Shown here in pieces: positions 28,779 through 37,131 of a DNA stretch of 64,000 nt (its first letter is position 1; every line of letters begins with the position of its first letter). The stretch spans positions 310,001 to 374,000 of the forward strand of contig NZ_JAVQHL010000004.1 of assembly GCF_032670585.1 (NCBI RefSeq). The letters run 5' to 3'. The notes beneath the pieces were generated by a model, which saw only the letters and a list, made by a program, of their open reading frames with translations, was not told the origin of the DNA and did not search any database. This DNA comes from Ostreiculturibacter nitratireducens (GTDB lineage Bacteria > Pseudomonadota > Alphaproteobacteria > Rhodobacterales > Rhodobacteraceae). A program made the translations under genes and the position numbers.

Positions 28779-30358
28779 GCCGCCTGAAGCTCGCCCTTCA
28801 GCCCCTTCTCGATCAGCCTCACCGTCTCATCGACGCCGTAGAGCGCGATGAAGCCGCCAAAGCGCGGCCCCTGGCTCGCGCCCAGAAGGACCTCGTAGAG
28901 CGCAGTGAACCAATCGCGTAGCGGCTCGAAGCCATGCTCCTTGCCGACCGCGAAGACAAGGCTCTGTAGCTCCTCGGCGTCGAGCCCGCCCTGCCAGGAC
29001 TGAAGCCGCGCCTTGAGGTCCTCCATCGCCGCCCGCTCCTTCTCGGTGGGCTCGCGGAAGGTGCGCGTGGGCGCGACGAAGTCGCGGAAGTAGCGCACCG
29101 CGAACTCCGCCGCCTCGTCGAGTTGCGGATGCGTCTCGGGGCTCGCCTCGGGTGCATAGCGCTTGATGAAGCCCCAAAGCCCGGTCTTGTCCGTCGCCCC
29201 GGCGACGCTCGCAAGGTTCAGGAGCATCGCGAACGGGACGACCATGTCCGACTGCGGCGGGTTGCCGTTGTGGATGTGCCAGACGGGGTTCGCGAGTTTC
29301 TGGTCGATTTCCTGATCGGGGAAGGCGCGAAGCTGCTGGTGATACTCGTCCACGGCCTTTGGGATCACGTCCCACCACAGCCGCTTCGCCGTCTTCGGCT
29401 TCTGGAACATGAAATAGGACAGGCTTTCCGTCGAGGCATAGGTCAGCCACTCGTCGATCGTGAGCCCGTTGCCCTTCGACTTCGAGATCTTCTCGCCCTT
29501 CTCGTCGAGGAAGAGCTCGTAGGTGAAATGTTCCGGCGCCCGGCCGCCAAGGACCCGGCAGATCCCGTCATAGATCGGCGTGTTGGTCGAATGGTCCTTG
29601 CCGTACATCTCGAAATCGACGTCCAGCGCGGCCCAGCGCGCCCCGAAATCGGGCTTCCACTGCAGCTTCACCTGCCCGCCCGTCACCGGCAGCGTCCATT
29701 CCTTGCCGTCCTCGTCGTCGAAGGTGATCGTGCCGTCCTTGGCGTTCACCTCCTTCATCGGGACGTAAAGAACGCGGCCCGTCTCGGGATGGATCGGCAG
29801 GAAGCAGGAATAGGTCTGCTGCCGCTCCTCCCTGAGAGACGCCAGCATGATCTCCATGATGGCGTCGTATTTCTCGCAGGCGCGCAGCAGGATCTCGTCG
29901 AACTGGCCAGACCTGTAGAATTCCGTCGCGCTGACGAACTCGTATTCGAACCCGAAGGTATCGAGGAAACGGCGCAGCATCGCGTTGTTGTGGTGCCCGA
30001 AGCTTTCGTACTGCCCGAACGGATCCGGCACCGAGGTCAAGGGCCGTTGCAGGTTCGCCTTCAGCATTTCCTGCTGGGGCACGTTGTCCGGCACCTTCCG
30101 CATCCCGTCCATGTCGTCCGAGAAACAGATGAGCCGCGTGGGGATGTCCGAGATGATCTCGAACGCCCGGCGGATCATCGTCGTGCGCGCCACCTCGCCG
30201 AAGGTGCCGATATGCGGAAGGCCCGAGGGGCCGTAGCCCGTCTCGAACAGCACGTAGCCCTTCTCCGGCGGCGCCTTCTCGTACCGTTTGAGCACCCGCC
30301 GCGCCTCTTCGAAAGGCCAGGCTTTGGACCGCATCGCAGCGTCGCGGAGGCTCGTCAT
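28775..30358 (-). CDS. lysK: Lysine--tRNA ligase, class I
   Basis: The 527-residue enzyme is the class I (archaeal-type) LysRS that replaces the class II form in most alphaproteobacteria. The HIGH-like motif is G-L-P-H-I-G-T and the KMSKS-like motif is K-I-S-K-S-K-G-N. The C-terminal half is the anticodon-binding alpha-helix cage. It charges tRNA-Lys in the cytoplasm. I start at the ATG at 30358 (MTSLRDAAMRSK); the ten-residue extension upstream is not needed. The gene is divergent from the TerB-family gene. Confidence 0.96.
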   Translation of the reverse strand: MTSLRDAAMRSKAWPFEEARRVLKRYEKAPPEKGYVLFETGYGPSGLPHIGTFGEVARTTMIRRAFEIISDIPTRLICFSDDMDGMRKVPDNVPQQEMLKANLQRPLTSVPDPFGQYESFGHHNNAMLRRFLDTFGFEYEFVSATEFYRSGQFDEILLRACEKYDAIMEIMLASLREERQQTYSCFLPIHPETGRVLYVPMKEVNAKDGTITFDDEDGKEWTLPVTGGQVKLQWKPDFGARWAALDVDFEMYGKDHSTNTPIYDGICRVLGGRAPEHFTYELFLDEKGEKISKSKGNGLTIDEWLTYASTESLSYFMFQKPKTAKRLWWDVIPKAVDEYHQQLRAFPDQEIDQKLANPVWHIHNGNPPQSDMVVPFAMLLNLASVAGATDKTGLWGFIKRYAPEASPETHPQLDEAAEFAVRYFRDFVAPTRTFREPTEKERAAMEDLKARLQSWQGGLDAEELQSLVFAVGKEHGFEPLRDWFTALYEVLLGASQGPRFGGFIALYGVDETVRLIEKGLKGELQAA

Positions 30359-30415
30359 CTTTAACACCCTTGGCTTGCATCGCGGCAACGATAAGGCCGC
30401 AAAGCCCGCTACCTA

Positions 30416-30898
30416 TTGAACGGGGGCGATATCGTCAATAATTTGCCAGCCGAAGCCAGTTTCAAAGGTAAGACCTTGCCCAAGACCCTTCCCAACTTCA
30501 GCGCCCAGGACGCGCTCGTCGCGATCATGGTCACCGTCTCCGTCTCCGACGAGTCGATCCGCACTTCGGAACTCGTCGCCATCGAGCGGCAGGTGAACCA
30601 CCTGCCCGTCTTCGCCAATTACGACGCCGACGCGATGCGCGTGGTCGCCCAGACAGTCTATAAGCTGATGGAGGAGGAGGACGGGCTCGACACGCTGTTC
30701 GCCATGGTGCGGGACGCGCTGCCGGAACGCCTCTGGGAAACCGCCTATGCGCTTGCCTGCGACGTGGCCGCTGCCGACGGCACGCTTGGCCAGGCGGAGT
30801 TGAGGCTTCTCGAGGAAGTCCGGCACGAGCTGGAGATTGACCGCCTCCACGCGGCCGCGATCGAGCGCGCCGCACGCGCGCGCCACCTGACGCTCTGA
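30416..30898 (+). CDS. TerB-family protein
   Basis: The roughly 140-160-residue all-helical protein matches the TerB/DjlA-like fold: an early S-A-Q-D-A-L-V-A-I-M-V-T-V-S-V-S-D and a later A-C-D-V-A-A-A-D-G-T-L-G-Q-A-E. Both are repeated acidic helical motifs that bind metal in TerB proteins. No other tellurite-resistance genes are near, so resistance should not be inferred. No ATG start is available. TTG codons at 30416, 30443 and 30476 are candidates, and the last has an AAAGG eight bases upstream, so the true protein may be ~140 residues. Confidence 0.8.
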   Translation: MNGGDIVNNLPAEASFKGKTLPKTLPNFSAQDALVAIMVTVSVSDESIRTSELVAIERQVNHLPVFANYDADAMRVVAQTVYKLMEEEDGLDTLFAMVRDALPERLWETAYALACDVAAADGTLGQAELRLLEEVRHELEIDRLHAAAIERAARARHLTL

Positions 30899-30943
30899 AA
30901 CGGCGGTCGCACAGGGGTATCCCCGTCAGCGAATTCCGGCCCG

Positions 30944-32428
30944 TCAGCCGTGGACGGCGCCCCAGCGTTCGATCAACTGCTGCTGTAGCCGCCTCGAGCG
31001 CCGGATCCATTCCCTGCCGCCCTGCGGCCGCTCGCGTTCCGCGTTAGGGATCCGATCGCGCCGCGCCACGTCGCCCGAGAATATCGCGAAAACCATGTCG
31101 GCTCCCGACGGCGCCGTCATCCATCCGGCGAGCGCCGAGACGAAATTCAGCGTTCCGGTCTTCGCCTCCACGCGCAGGGGATGGTTACGGATCACCCGGT
31201 CCGCCTCGTCGCGCATCGTGAAATCCTTCATCAGGCCGCGCAACCCCGCCGCCGGTCCAAGGCGCACAAGCGCGCCGACCATCTCCCCGGCGCTGATCCT
31301 GCTGTCTCCGCCAAGCCCCGAATGGTCCACGAAGCGCGCCGACCTGGCTCCCGCGCGGTCCTTCAGCCACTCCGTCATCAACCGGCCGGAACCGGCATGG
31401 CTCGCCAGCCCCCCCCGACGGGCCGAGGCGGTCATACCCACCGCCTCGGCCGTGATGTTCGTCGAGTAACGCATCATCTCGGTCAGAAGTGGGCGCAGCG
31501 AGTCGCTGTTGTGTTCAACGATCACCGTGCCGCCGGGAAGATCGCGCACGATTTCCGGGTTGCCCAGCGGCACGCCCTGAGCCCGCGCGAGCGTCTGGAA
31601 CACGTCGGCCGCGTAGAGCTCGGGCCGACGCACCGGCAGCCAGCGGCTCCCGGCCTTGTTCAGGGCGCGGGACGCAACGGTCCACTCCTCCACTCTGCCC
31701 TTGTCGGAATAGGTGTAGATCGGCAGCGCCCGCTCCTTCACGGCGATCTTCGCGGTATAGGCCCGCGGCAGGAACCGCTCGCCACGGGCATCCATACCCA
31801 CGTCGTAGCCACCCTTCACCCGCTTCCACTCGAAATGGACGCGGTTGAAGTTCAGGTTCAGCCCCGATACCGCAGGGTTGTAGCCGACGTGATCCGGCTG
31901 GGCCGGATCGATCTCGTGGGTGTAGGGCAACGCGCCACCCCAGACTAGGAACCGCCCGGATACGCCGGTCACCCCGGCCCGCCTGAGTGCCGCCGCCATG
32001 TCGCCCAGCGTGTCCGTCGACAGGGTCGGGTCACCGCCGCCGGCCAGCACGAGATCCCCGGAAATGACTCCACCCCGGATCGGACCCGTGGCGATCAGCC
32101 GTGTCCCGAACCGGTAGTCGCCTCCCAGATGCTCCAGCGCGTAGAGGGAGGTGATGGCCTTGGTGACGGAAGCGGGCGGCATCGGCGTGTCCGCGCTCAC
32201 GGACTCGAGGATGCGCCCCGTCTTCGCATCGGCAACCACGAAGCCGACATTCCCCCCGAGTTTAGCAGCCGCGATGAGGTCCTGCGACGAGGCGACACGC
32301 AGGGCCTCCGCCGGAACGATCTGGGCGCGGGGCACGGGACGCGGTGAGCTCAGCGGCGCGCCCAGGGCCTGGCCGGCGACCCCCGCCGCCAGCCCGCCGA
32401 GCACCGCCCTCCGCGTCAGCCTCGTCAT
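30944..32428 (-). CDS. dacB: D-alanyl-D-alanine carboxypeptidase/endopeptidase (PBP4 type)
   Basis: The 494-residue protein has a signal peptide (about residues 1-23, ending G-Q-A-L-G-A) and all three penicillin-binding motifs: S-V-T-K near residue 85, Y-S-T-N-I near residue 335, and K-T-G-T-L-N near residue 430. The large domain inserted between the first two motifs is characteristic of PBP4/DacB (peptidase family S13). The enzyme works in the periplasm, trimming or cleaving peptidoglycan cross-links. Upstream lies nadD on the same strand, about 47 bases away. Confidence 0.94.
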   Translation of the reverse strand: MTRLTRRAVLGGLAAGVAGQALGAPLSSPRPVPRAQIVPAEALRVASSQDLIAAAKLGGNVGFVVADAKTGRILESVSADTPMPPASVTKAITSLYALEHLGGDYRFGTRLIATGPIRGGVISGDLVLAGGGDPTLSTDTLGDMAAALRRAGVTGVSGRFLVWGGALPYTHEIDPAQPDHVGYNPAVSGLNLNFNRVHFEWKRVKGGYDVGMDARGERFLPRAYTAKIAVKERALPIYTYSDKGRVEEWTVASRALNKAGSRWLPVRRPELYAADVFQTLARAQGVPLGNPEIVRDLPGGTVIVEHNSDSLRPLLTEMMRYSTNITAEAVGMTASARRGGLASHAGSGRLMTEWLKDRAGARSARFVDHSGLGGDSRISAGEMVGALVRLGPAAGLRGLMKDFTMRDEADRVIRNHPLRVEAKTGTLNFVSALAGWMTAPSGADMVFAIFSGDVARRDRIPNAERERPQGGREWIRRSRRLQQQLIERWGAVHG

Positions 32429-32475
32429 GGCTTCTCCCCCTTGGCGCGGATGCTAACTCGCCCGGCGTCGGCCGT

Positions 32476-33087
32476 TCAACCCTCGCGCTGCCATTGTCCG
32501 CGCGCGCGGATGTCGGTGGACGAGGTCTTCACCATCGGCACGTTCACGAAGCACCAGCAGGGCGGCTCGGCGCGGGCAAGATGCCTCGCCGCGTCGGCGC
32601 GCAGCCGGTAGCGCGCGTAGACGTCTGCCGCCTTCGCCGCCCTCGCCGCGCCCCGCGTCTCTGGCCGGGCGATGACGCCCACGGGAACCGTCTCCATGAT
32701 CCACTGCCAGTCCTGCCACTTGTGGAGTTGCGCGAGGTTGTCGGCCCCCATCAGCCATACAAATTGGACCCCGGGGTAAAGCGCGATGAGGCGCCGCAGC
32801 GTCGCCGCCGTGTAGCGCGTGCCCATTCGCGCCTCGATGTCGGTGATCTCGACGCGCGGATGGCGCATCACTTCCCGCGCCCGCTCCATCCGCCGCGCAA
32901 GCGTCGCCGGCCCCTCCGCCTTCAGCGGATTCCCCGGACTCACGAGCCACCAGACCCGGTCCAGTCCGAACCGCTTCAGGGCCTCGCGCGTGATGTGTGC
33001 ATGCCCGTCATGCGCCGGGTCGAAGGACCCGCCGAGAAGGCCGATGGTCATCCCCGCCCGTGCCACAGGCAGCCCTGTCCGGTCCAC
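32476..33087 (-). CDS. nadD: Nicotinate-nucleotide adenylyltransferase
   Basis: The 203-residue nucleotidyltransferase makes deamido-NAD from nicotinate mononucleotide and ATP. The G-G-S-F-D-P-A-H-D-G-H motif with the (H/T)xGH signature and the C-terminal S-S-T-D-I-R-A-R-G are intact. I choose the GTG at 33087 because GGGAGGA lies five bases upstream. The internal ATG at 33051, just before TIGLLGG, has no ribosome-binding site. The extra 12 N-terminal residues also resemble the extension I recall in related species. It is divergent from ettA. Confidence 0.93.
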   Translation of the reverse strand: MDRTGLPVARAGMTIGLLGGSFDPAHDGHAHITREALKRFGLDRVWWLVSPGNPLKAEGPATLARRMERAREVMRHPRVEITDIEARMGTRYTAATLRRLIALYPGVQFVWLMGADNLAQLHKWQDWQWIMETVPVGVIARPETRGAARAAKAADVYARYRLRADAARHLARAEPPCWCFVNVPMVKTSSTDIRARGQWQREG

Positions 33088-33215
33088 GCGCTTCCTCCCG
33101 CCCCGAAACCGAGTTTCCACATATCCCGCCGCGGCCCGAAGCGCCAAGCACCGATTGCCCTTTTCGCGCGCCTTGACTAAGTGAAGGGCTCCACTTCGCC
33201 CGGAGGACACACGAC

Positions 33216-34871
33216 ATGGCATCCTATCAATACGTCTACCACATGGACGGCGTCTCGAAGACGATCCCGGGCGGCAAGAAGCTTTTCGAGAACATCCGCC
33301 TCAGCTTCCTTCCCGGCGTCAAGATCGGCGTCGTGGGCGTCAACGGCGCGGGTAAGTCCACGCTTCTGCGGATCATGGCCGGGATCGACAAGGACTTCAC
33401 CGGCGAGGCCTGGGCCGCGAAGGGCGCCCGCGTGGGCTACCTGCCACAGGAGCCCGAGCTCGATCCCACTCTCTCGGTCCGCGGCAACGTCATGGAAGGC
33501 GTGAAGGCCAAGCAGGCCAAGCTCGACCGCTACAACGAGCTTGCCATGAACTACTCCGACGAGACTGCCGAGGAGATGGCGAAGCTCCAGGACGAGATCG
33601 ACGCCGAGAATCTCTGGGACCTCGACAGCCAGGTGGACGTCGCGATGGAGGCGCTGCGCTGCCCGCCGGACGACGCGCAGGTCGACTCTCTTTCGGGCGG
33701 TGAAAAGCGCCGGGTGGCACTCTGCAAGCTTCTCCTCGAAGCGCCCGACATGCTCCTCCTGGACGAACCGACCAACCACCTCGACGCCGAGACGATCGCC
33801 TGGCTCCAGAAGCACCTGATCGAGTACCAGGGCACGATCCTCTGCGTCACCCACGACCGCTATTTCCTCGACGACATCACCGGCTGGATCCTGGAACTCG
33901 ACCGCGGCCGGGGCATCCCGTACGAGGGCAACTACTCCTCCTGGCTTGAACAGAAGGCGAAGCGCCTCGAACAGGAAGCGCGCGAGGACAAGGCCCGCCA
34001 GAAGACGCTGGAACGCGAACTCGAATGGATCCGCGCGGGCGCCAAGGCCCGCCAGGCCAAGCAGAAGGCGCGTATCAACGCCTACGAGGAACTCGCCAGC
34101 CAGTCCGAGCGCGACAAGATGACCCGCGCCCAGATCATCATCCCGAACGGTCCGCGCCTTGGCGGCAAGGTGATCGAGGTCGAGGGGCTGAAGAAGCACA
34201 TGGGCGACAAGCTCCTGGTCGAAAACCTCTCCTTCTCGCTTCCGCCGGGCGGCATCGTCGGCGTGATCGGCCCGAACGGCGCCGGCAAGACGACGCTCTT
34301 CCGCATGCTGACCGGGCAGGAGAAACCCGATTCCGGCGAGATCAGCTACGGCGACACGGTGAAACTCGCCTATGTCGACCAGTCGCGCGACGCGCTAGAC
34401 CCGAACAAGACCGTGTGGGAGGAAGTCTCCGGCGGCGCCGAACTGATCGAGCTTGGCGACGCGACGATGAACTCCCGCGCCTACTGCTCGGCCTTCAACT
34501 TCAAGGGCGGCGACCAGCAGAAGAAGGTCGGGCTCCTGTCGGGCGGCGAACGCAACCGCGTCCACATGGCCAAGCTCCTGAAATCGGGCGGCAACGTGCT
34601 GCTGCTCGACGAGCCGACCAACGACCTCGACGTCGAGACGCTGCAGGCGCTCGAGGCCGCGCTCGACGACTTCGCCGGCTGCGCCGTCATCATCTCGCAC
34701 GACCGCTTCTTCCTCGACCGCCTCTGCACCCACATCCTCGCCTTCGAGGGCGAGGCCCATGTCGAATGGTTCGAAGGCAACTTCGAGGCCTACGAGGAAG
34801 ACAAGATCCGCCGCCTGGGGCCGGACAGCGTCGAACCGAAGCGGGTGAAGTACAAGAAGTTCACGAGGTAA
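33216..34871 (+). CDS. ettA: Energy-dependent translational throttle protein EttA
   Basis: The 551-residue ABC-F protein has two ATPase domains without membrane spans: Walker A GVNGAGKST and GPNGAGKTT, signatures L-S-G-G-E-K-R-R and L-S-G-G-E-R-N-R, and Walker B L-L-L-D-E-P-T-N twice. The arm segment and charged inter-domain linker around residues 240-310 fit EttA. The protein binds the ribosomal E site and gates elongation according to the ADP/ATP ratio. GGAGG lies about nine bases before the ATG. Confidence 0.96.
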   Translation: MASYQYVYHMDGVSKTIPGGKKLFENIRLSFLPGVKIGVVGVNGAGKSTLLRIMAGIDKDFTGEAWAAKGARVGYLPQEPELDPTLSVRGNVMEGVKAKQAKLDRYNELAMNYSDETAEEMAKLQDEIDAENLWDLDSQVDVAMEALRCPPDDAQVDSLSGGEKRRVALCKLLLEAPDMLLLDEPTNHLDAETIAWLQKHLIEYQGTILCVTHDRYFLDDITGWILELDRGRGIPYEGNYSSWLEQKAKRLEQEAREDKARQKTLERELEWIRAGAKARQAKQKARINAYEELASQSERDKMTRAQIIIPNGPRLGGKVIEVEGLKKHMGDKLLVENLSFSLPPGGIVGVIGPNGAGKTTLFRMLTGQEKPDSGEISYGDTVKLAYVDQSRDALDPNKTVWEEVSGGAELIELGDATMNSRAYCSAFNFKGGDQQKKVGLLSGGERNRVHMAKLLKSGGNVLLLDEPTNDLDVETLQALEAALDDFAGCAVIISHDRFFLDRLCTHILAFEGEAHVEWFEGNFEAYEEDKIRRLGPDSVEPKRVKYKKFTR

Positions 34872-34877
34872 AGCGCT

Positions 34878-34896
34878 GCTTCGGGCATGCCGAAGC
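34878..34896 (+). terminator. Hairpin after ettA
   Basis: GCTTCGG and CCGAAGC pair around GCATG, seven bases after the ettA stop. It is placed as an intrinsic terminator, but the downstream sequence is not T-rich. Confidence 0.4.
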
Positions 34897-35074
34897 GAGA
34901 ACGGCTAAGTGAACCTTTCTCACCGCGGCAGGCCCGTTCACTACGGGCCGGCCGCGCATCAACTAAGACATGAAGTTTCTTGTTAAAGAGAATTGAATTT
35001 TCTGGACAAAACTAGGTTCGGCTGTGAAATAACAATTTTCGAGTGACTCGATTTAATAGCAGAGGGACGTCCAG

Positions 35075-35440
35075 GTGGGTCGGTTTTTTCTTGCATTGTG
35101 CGTAACATTGTTAACCGCATGCGCCTCTCAAGTTCTTCAAAGCTATGTTGGGAAACCTATTAATGAACCGATATTGGACTATGGGCCTCCTACCAACATA
35201 TTAGAATTGGGATCTGGAAAACGGGCGTATCAGTGGGCACGTACAAATAGCGGTGTAGTCCCGATAACGTCACCGACCACTACGAATATCTACGGAAGCG
35301 GCGGGTACGCAACGGCCTACACCACCACGACCACATATGTACCGTATTCCAATCAGTGTGTGTACACTCTTACGGCAACTCGGAGTGGGGACGACTGGAT
35401 AGTTGACGGCTTTCGCAAGCCCTCACTCGACTGCGAATAA
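35075..35440 (+). CDS. Small putative lipoprotein in an AT-rich island
   Basis: The 121-residue product starts with a GTG (GAGGG upstream), has a short hydrophobic leader and a lipobox-like L-L-T-A-C at residues 12-16, so the mature protein would be lipidated at Cys16. The rest is small and polar, with a Tyr/Thr-rich stretch (T-T-T-T-T-Y-V-P-Y) and two late cysteines. No family is recognised with confidence. Base and codon use are much more AT-rich than all neighbours, as is its upstream region from about 34970, which suggests recent acquisition. It stands alone on its strand, without operon partners. Confidence 0.72.
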   Translation: MGRFFLALCVTLLTACASQVLQSYVGKPINEPILDYGPPTNILELGSGKRAYQWARTNSGVVPITSPTTTNIYGSGGYATAYTTTTTYVPYSNQCVYTLTATRSGDDWIVDGFRKPSLDCE

Positions 35441-35462
35441 GCTATCGACATAGGTGATCCCC

Positions 35463-35555
35463 TCAAATCATCGCCCAATCCCTGAACCTCCACGCCACTG
35501 GCGGGCGCGGGCCGGGGTTGGGCTGCGGGGCGGTCTTGCGGCTCTGGCGGGTCAT
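35463..35555 (-). CDS. Putative 30-residue small protein
   Basis: The ATG at 35555 is preceded by a consensus AAGGAG (35563-35568, minus strand) with a 7-base spacer. It opens a 30-codon frame, Pro/Arg-rich in the first half (T-A-P-Q-P-N-P-G-P-R-P-P) and ending W-R-F-R-D-W-A-M-I before TGA. The base composition is back to the GC-rich genomic norm, unlike the adjoining lipoprotein gene. A GAGGC/GCCTC hairpin with a GAAA loop (plus-strand reading) lies about 25 bases upstream. I do not recognise a family. It is a real gene only if conserved. Confidence 0.45.
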   Translation of the reverse strand: MTRQSRKTAPQPNPGPRPPVAWRFRDWAMI

Positions 35556-35779
35556 GGCGGGGCTCCTTGAGGGCTTCGGGTGGCTCAGAGGCGAAAGCCT
35601 CGCCCCCGGATGACACCAACCTCAGCCACGGACGTTTCCGTCTGACCTCGCCCGATGTTTCAATTGTTCCTGTCACCGGATGGCGGCCGCGCCCGTCGCG
35701 CCCGCCTTAACGCAGGTCAACGCGCGAATGCCGCCGCCGCCGCATCATGCCCGGATCCACCTTCACCGGAGGCATTCCC

Positions 35780-36115
35780 ATGACCGAACCCGACACCAAG
35801 ACCGGCAAGGCCGATACCGAGGCGGAAGAGGCCGCGTCCGAGAAGAAGCGCAGCTGGACCGAGGAGATCGAGGTCGCGGGCACCGAACTCGTCGACCGCG
35901 TCAAGAAGCTCGCAGCCGAAGGTCAGGTCCGCCGCATCCGCATCACCGAGCCGGACGGCGACCTCGTGCTCGAGATCCCGCTGACCATCGGCGCGGTCGC
36001 CGGCGGGGCGCTCGTGCTGGCCGCGCCGCTGCTGGCGGCGATCGGAGCGCTCGCGGCCTTCGTCACCAAGGTCAAGATCGAGGTCATCCGCGAGGAAGAG
36101 AAGCCGAAGGACTGA
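35780..36115 (+). CDS. DUF4342 domain-containing protein
   Basis: The 111-residue protein has an acidic/Lys-rich N-terminus and a central E-L-V-D-R-V-K-K-L-A-A-E-G amphipathic helix. A short R-R-I-R-I-T strand and a hydrophobic helix pair (about residues 65-95) follow, matching DUF4342. The function is unknown and it is probably membrane-associated. The ATG at 35780 has GGAGG seven bases upstream and is preferred over an ATG 11 codons earlier. It converges on the next gene through a strong hairpin. Confidence 0.85.
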   Translation: MTEPDTKTGKADTEAEEAASEKKRSWTEEIEVAGTELVDRVKKLAAEGQVRRIRITEPDGDLVLEIPLTIGAVAGGALVLAAPLLAAIGALAAFVTKVKIEVIREEEKPKD

Positions 36116-36162
36116 CCGTCGGGGCCGAAGCGCCCGCGAACCGCTTGCTCTGAGAAAGACGA

Positions 36163-36184
36163 AGGCCGCCCCCGCGGGCGGCCT
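36163..36184. terminator. Bidirectional terminator-like hairpin
   Basis: AGGCCGCCC pairs with GGGCGGCCT (9 bp) around a 4-base CCGC loop, between two convergent genes. This is the strongest terminator-like structure between convergent genes in the window, though T-poor. Confidence 0.55.
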
Positions 36185-36201
36185 CCGCCGTTCGGCTCTC
36201 C

Positions 36202-36492
36202 TCAGGCCGAGGCGACGACCTCGCCCTTCATCTCGCCGGTCATCGTCGTGTCGAGGTCAGACGCCGCCCGCCCCCGCAGGCCCGCGATCTTTTCGGCCGC
36301 CTTGTCGCGCGTCGCCTCGTCGGGATAGACGGCGATGACCGCCATGGTGTCCGGGCCGGTCTGCACGGACATCGCCTGCGTCGCGCCGAAGGTCCTGACC
36401 GTCGGCATGAATTTCTCCCGCAGGGCCGTGATCGCTGCGTCCACGCCCTTGCCGCCATTCATCTTCCACGTGGAAATCGTCACGTAAGACAT
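36202..36492 (-). CDS. Small ABM-like (dimeric alpha/beta barrel) hypothetical protein
   Basis: The 96-residue protein starts MSYVTISTW and reads V-R-T-F-G-A-T-Q-A-M-S-V-Q-T-G-P-D-T-M-A, with I-A-V-Y-P-D-E-A-T-R-D following. The alternating strands and two helices are consistent with the antibiotic-biosynthesis-monooxygenase-like ferredoxin fold. Evidence for enzymatic activity is absent. The ATG at 36492 follows a long G run (AAGGGGGG). It is divergent from the DUF302 gene. Confidence 0.65.
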   Translation of the reverse strand: MSYVTISTWKMNGGKGVDAAITALREKFMPTVRTFGATQAMSVQTGPDTMAVIAVYPDEATRDKAAEKIAGLRGRAASDLDTTMTGEMKGEVVASA

Positions 36493-36642
36493 AATACCCC
36501 CCTTTTTCAGAAATGCGCGGCACCCACCGGCCCGCCGCGGCATGATAGCACAGATCGCCCCGTTCCCTCAGCGCGCCGCTTCCGGCGGCTTGTATGGAGC
36601 CGTCCGGAGCCCCATTGTCGAGGGAACCGAACGGAGGATCAC

Positions 36643-37029
36643 ATGAGCTACACCATCGACCGCACCATCACCGGCGCTTCCTTCGAAGAGGTGGATGCCC
36701 GCACCCGCGCCGCGCTCCAGTCGAAGGGTTTTGGCGTCCTCACCGAGATCGACGTGAAGGCGACGATGAAGAAGAAGATCGACAAGGACATGCCCGGCTA
36801 CCGCATCCTCGGCGCCTGCAACCCGAACATGGCCTGGCAGGCGATCGGGATGGAGCCGAAGGTGGGCGCGATGCTTCCCTGCAACGTCATCCTGCGCGAG
36901 ACGGACGAGGGCGTCGAAGTCTCCGCCATCGACCCCGTCGCCTCCATGGCCGCGATCGAAAACGAGGAACTCGGCTCCGTCGCCGGCCAGGTCCGCGACA
37001 TGCTGAAGGCGGTCGTCGAAGCGATCTGA
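36643..37029 (+). CDS. DUF302 domain-containing protein
   Basis: The 128-residue protein shows the DUF302 pattern: a T-x-x-x-S-F-E-E-V-x-x-R-x-x-x-A-L-x-x-K-G-F-G-V-L-T-E-I-D start, then the central Y-R-I-L-G-A-C-N-P and the L-P-C-N-V strand. The two conserved Cys (G-A-C-N, L-P-C-N) are present. The family is widespread with no firm function. GGAGG precedes the ATG (GAACGGAGGATCAC). Confidence 0.9.
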   Translation: MSYTIDRTITGASFEEVDARTRAALQSKGFGVLTEIDVKATMKKKIDKDMPGYRILGACNPNMAWQAIGMEPKVGAMLPCNVILRETDEGVEVSAIDPVASMAAIENEELGSVAGQVRDMLKAVVEAI

Positions 37030-37131
37030 CGCGGGGCCACACGGCCTCCGGCGCACGTCCAGGAAACCGCGCAAGCCGCGCCGGTAGCCTTTCTCGGGGC
37101 TACCGGGTCTTGCGAGACTGGTGATCCGCGC

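Noticed and set aside
30416..30898. Tellurite-resistance operon suggested by TerB similarity
   Set aside because: No TerA, TerC, TerD or TerZ gene is adjacent. Isolated TerB-fold proteins are common and do not indicate resistance.
35353..35676. A 107-codon minus-strand frame over the end of the lipoprotein gene
   Set aside because: It overlaps the AT-rich gene and the better-supported 30-codon frame. It lacks a ribosome site and its composition changes abruptly midway.
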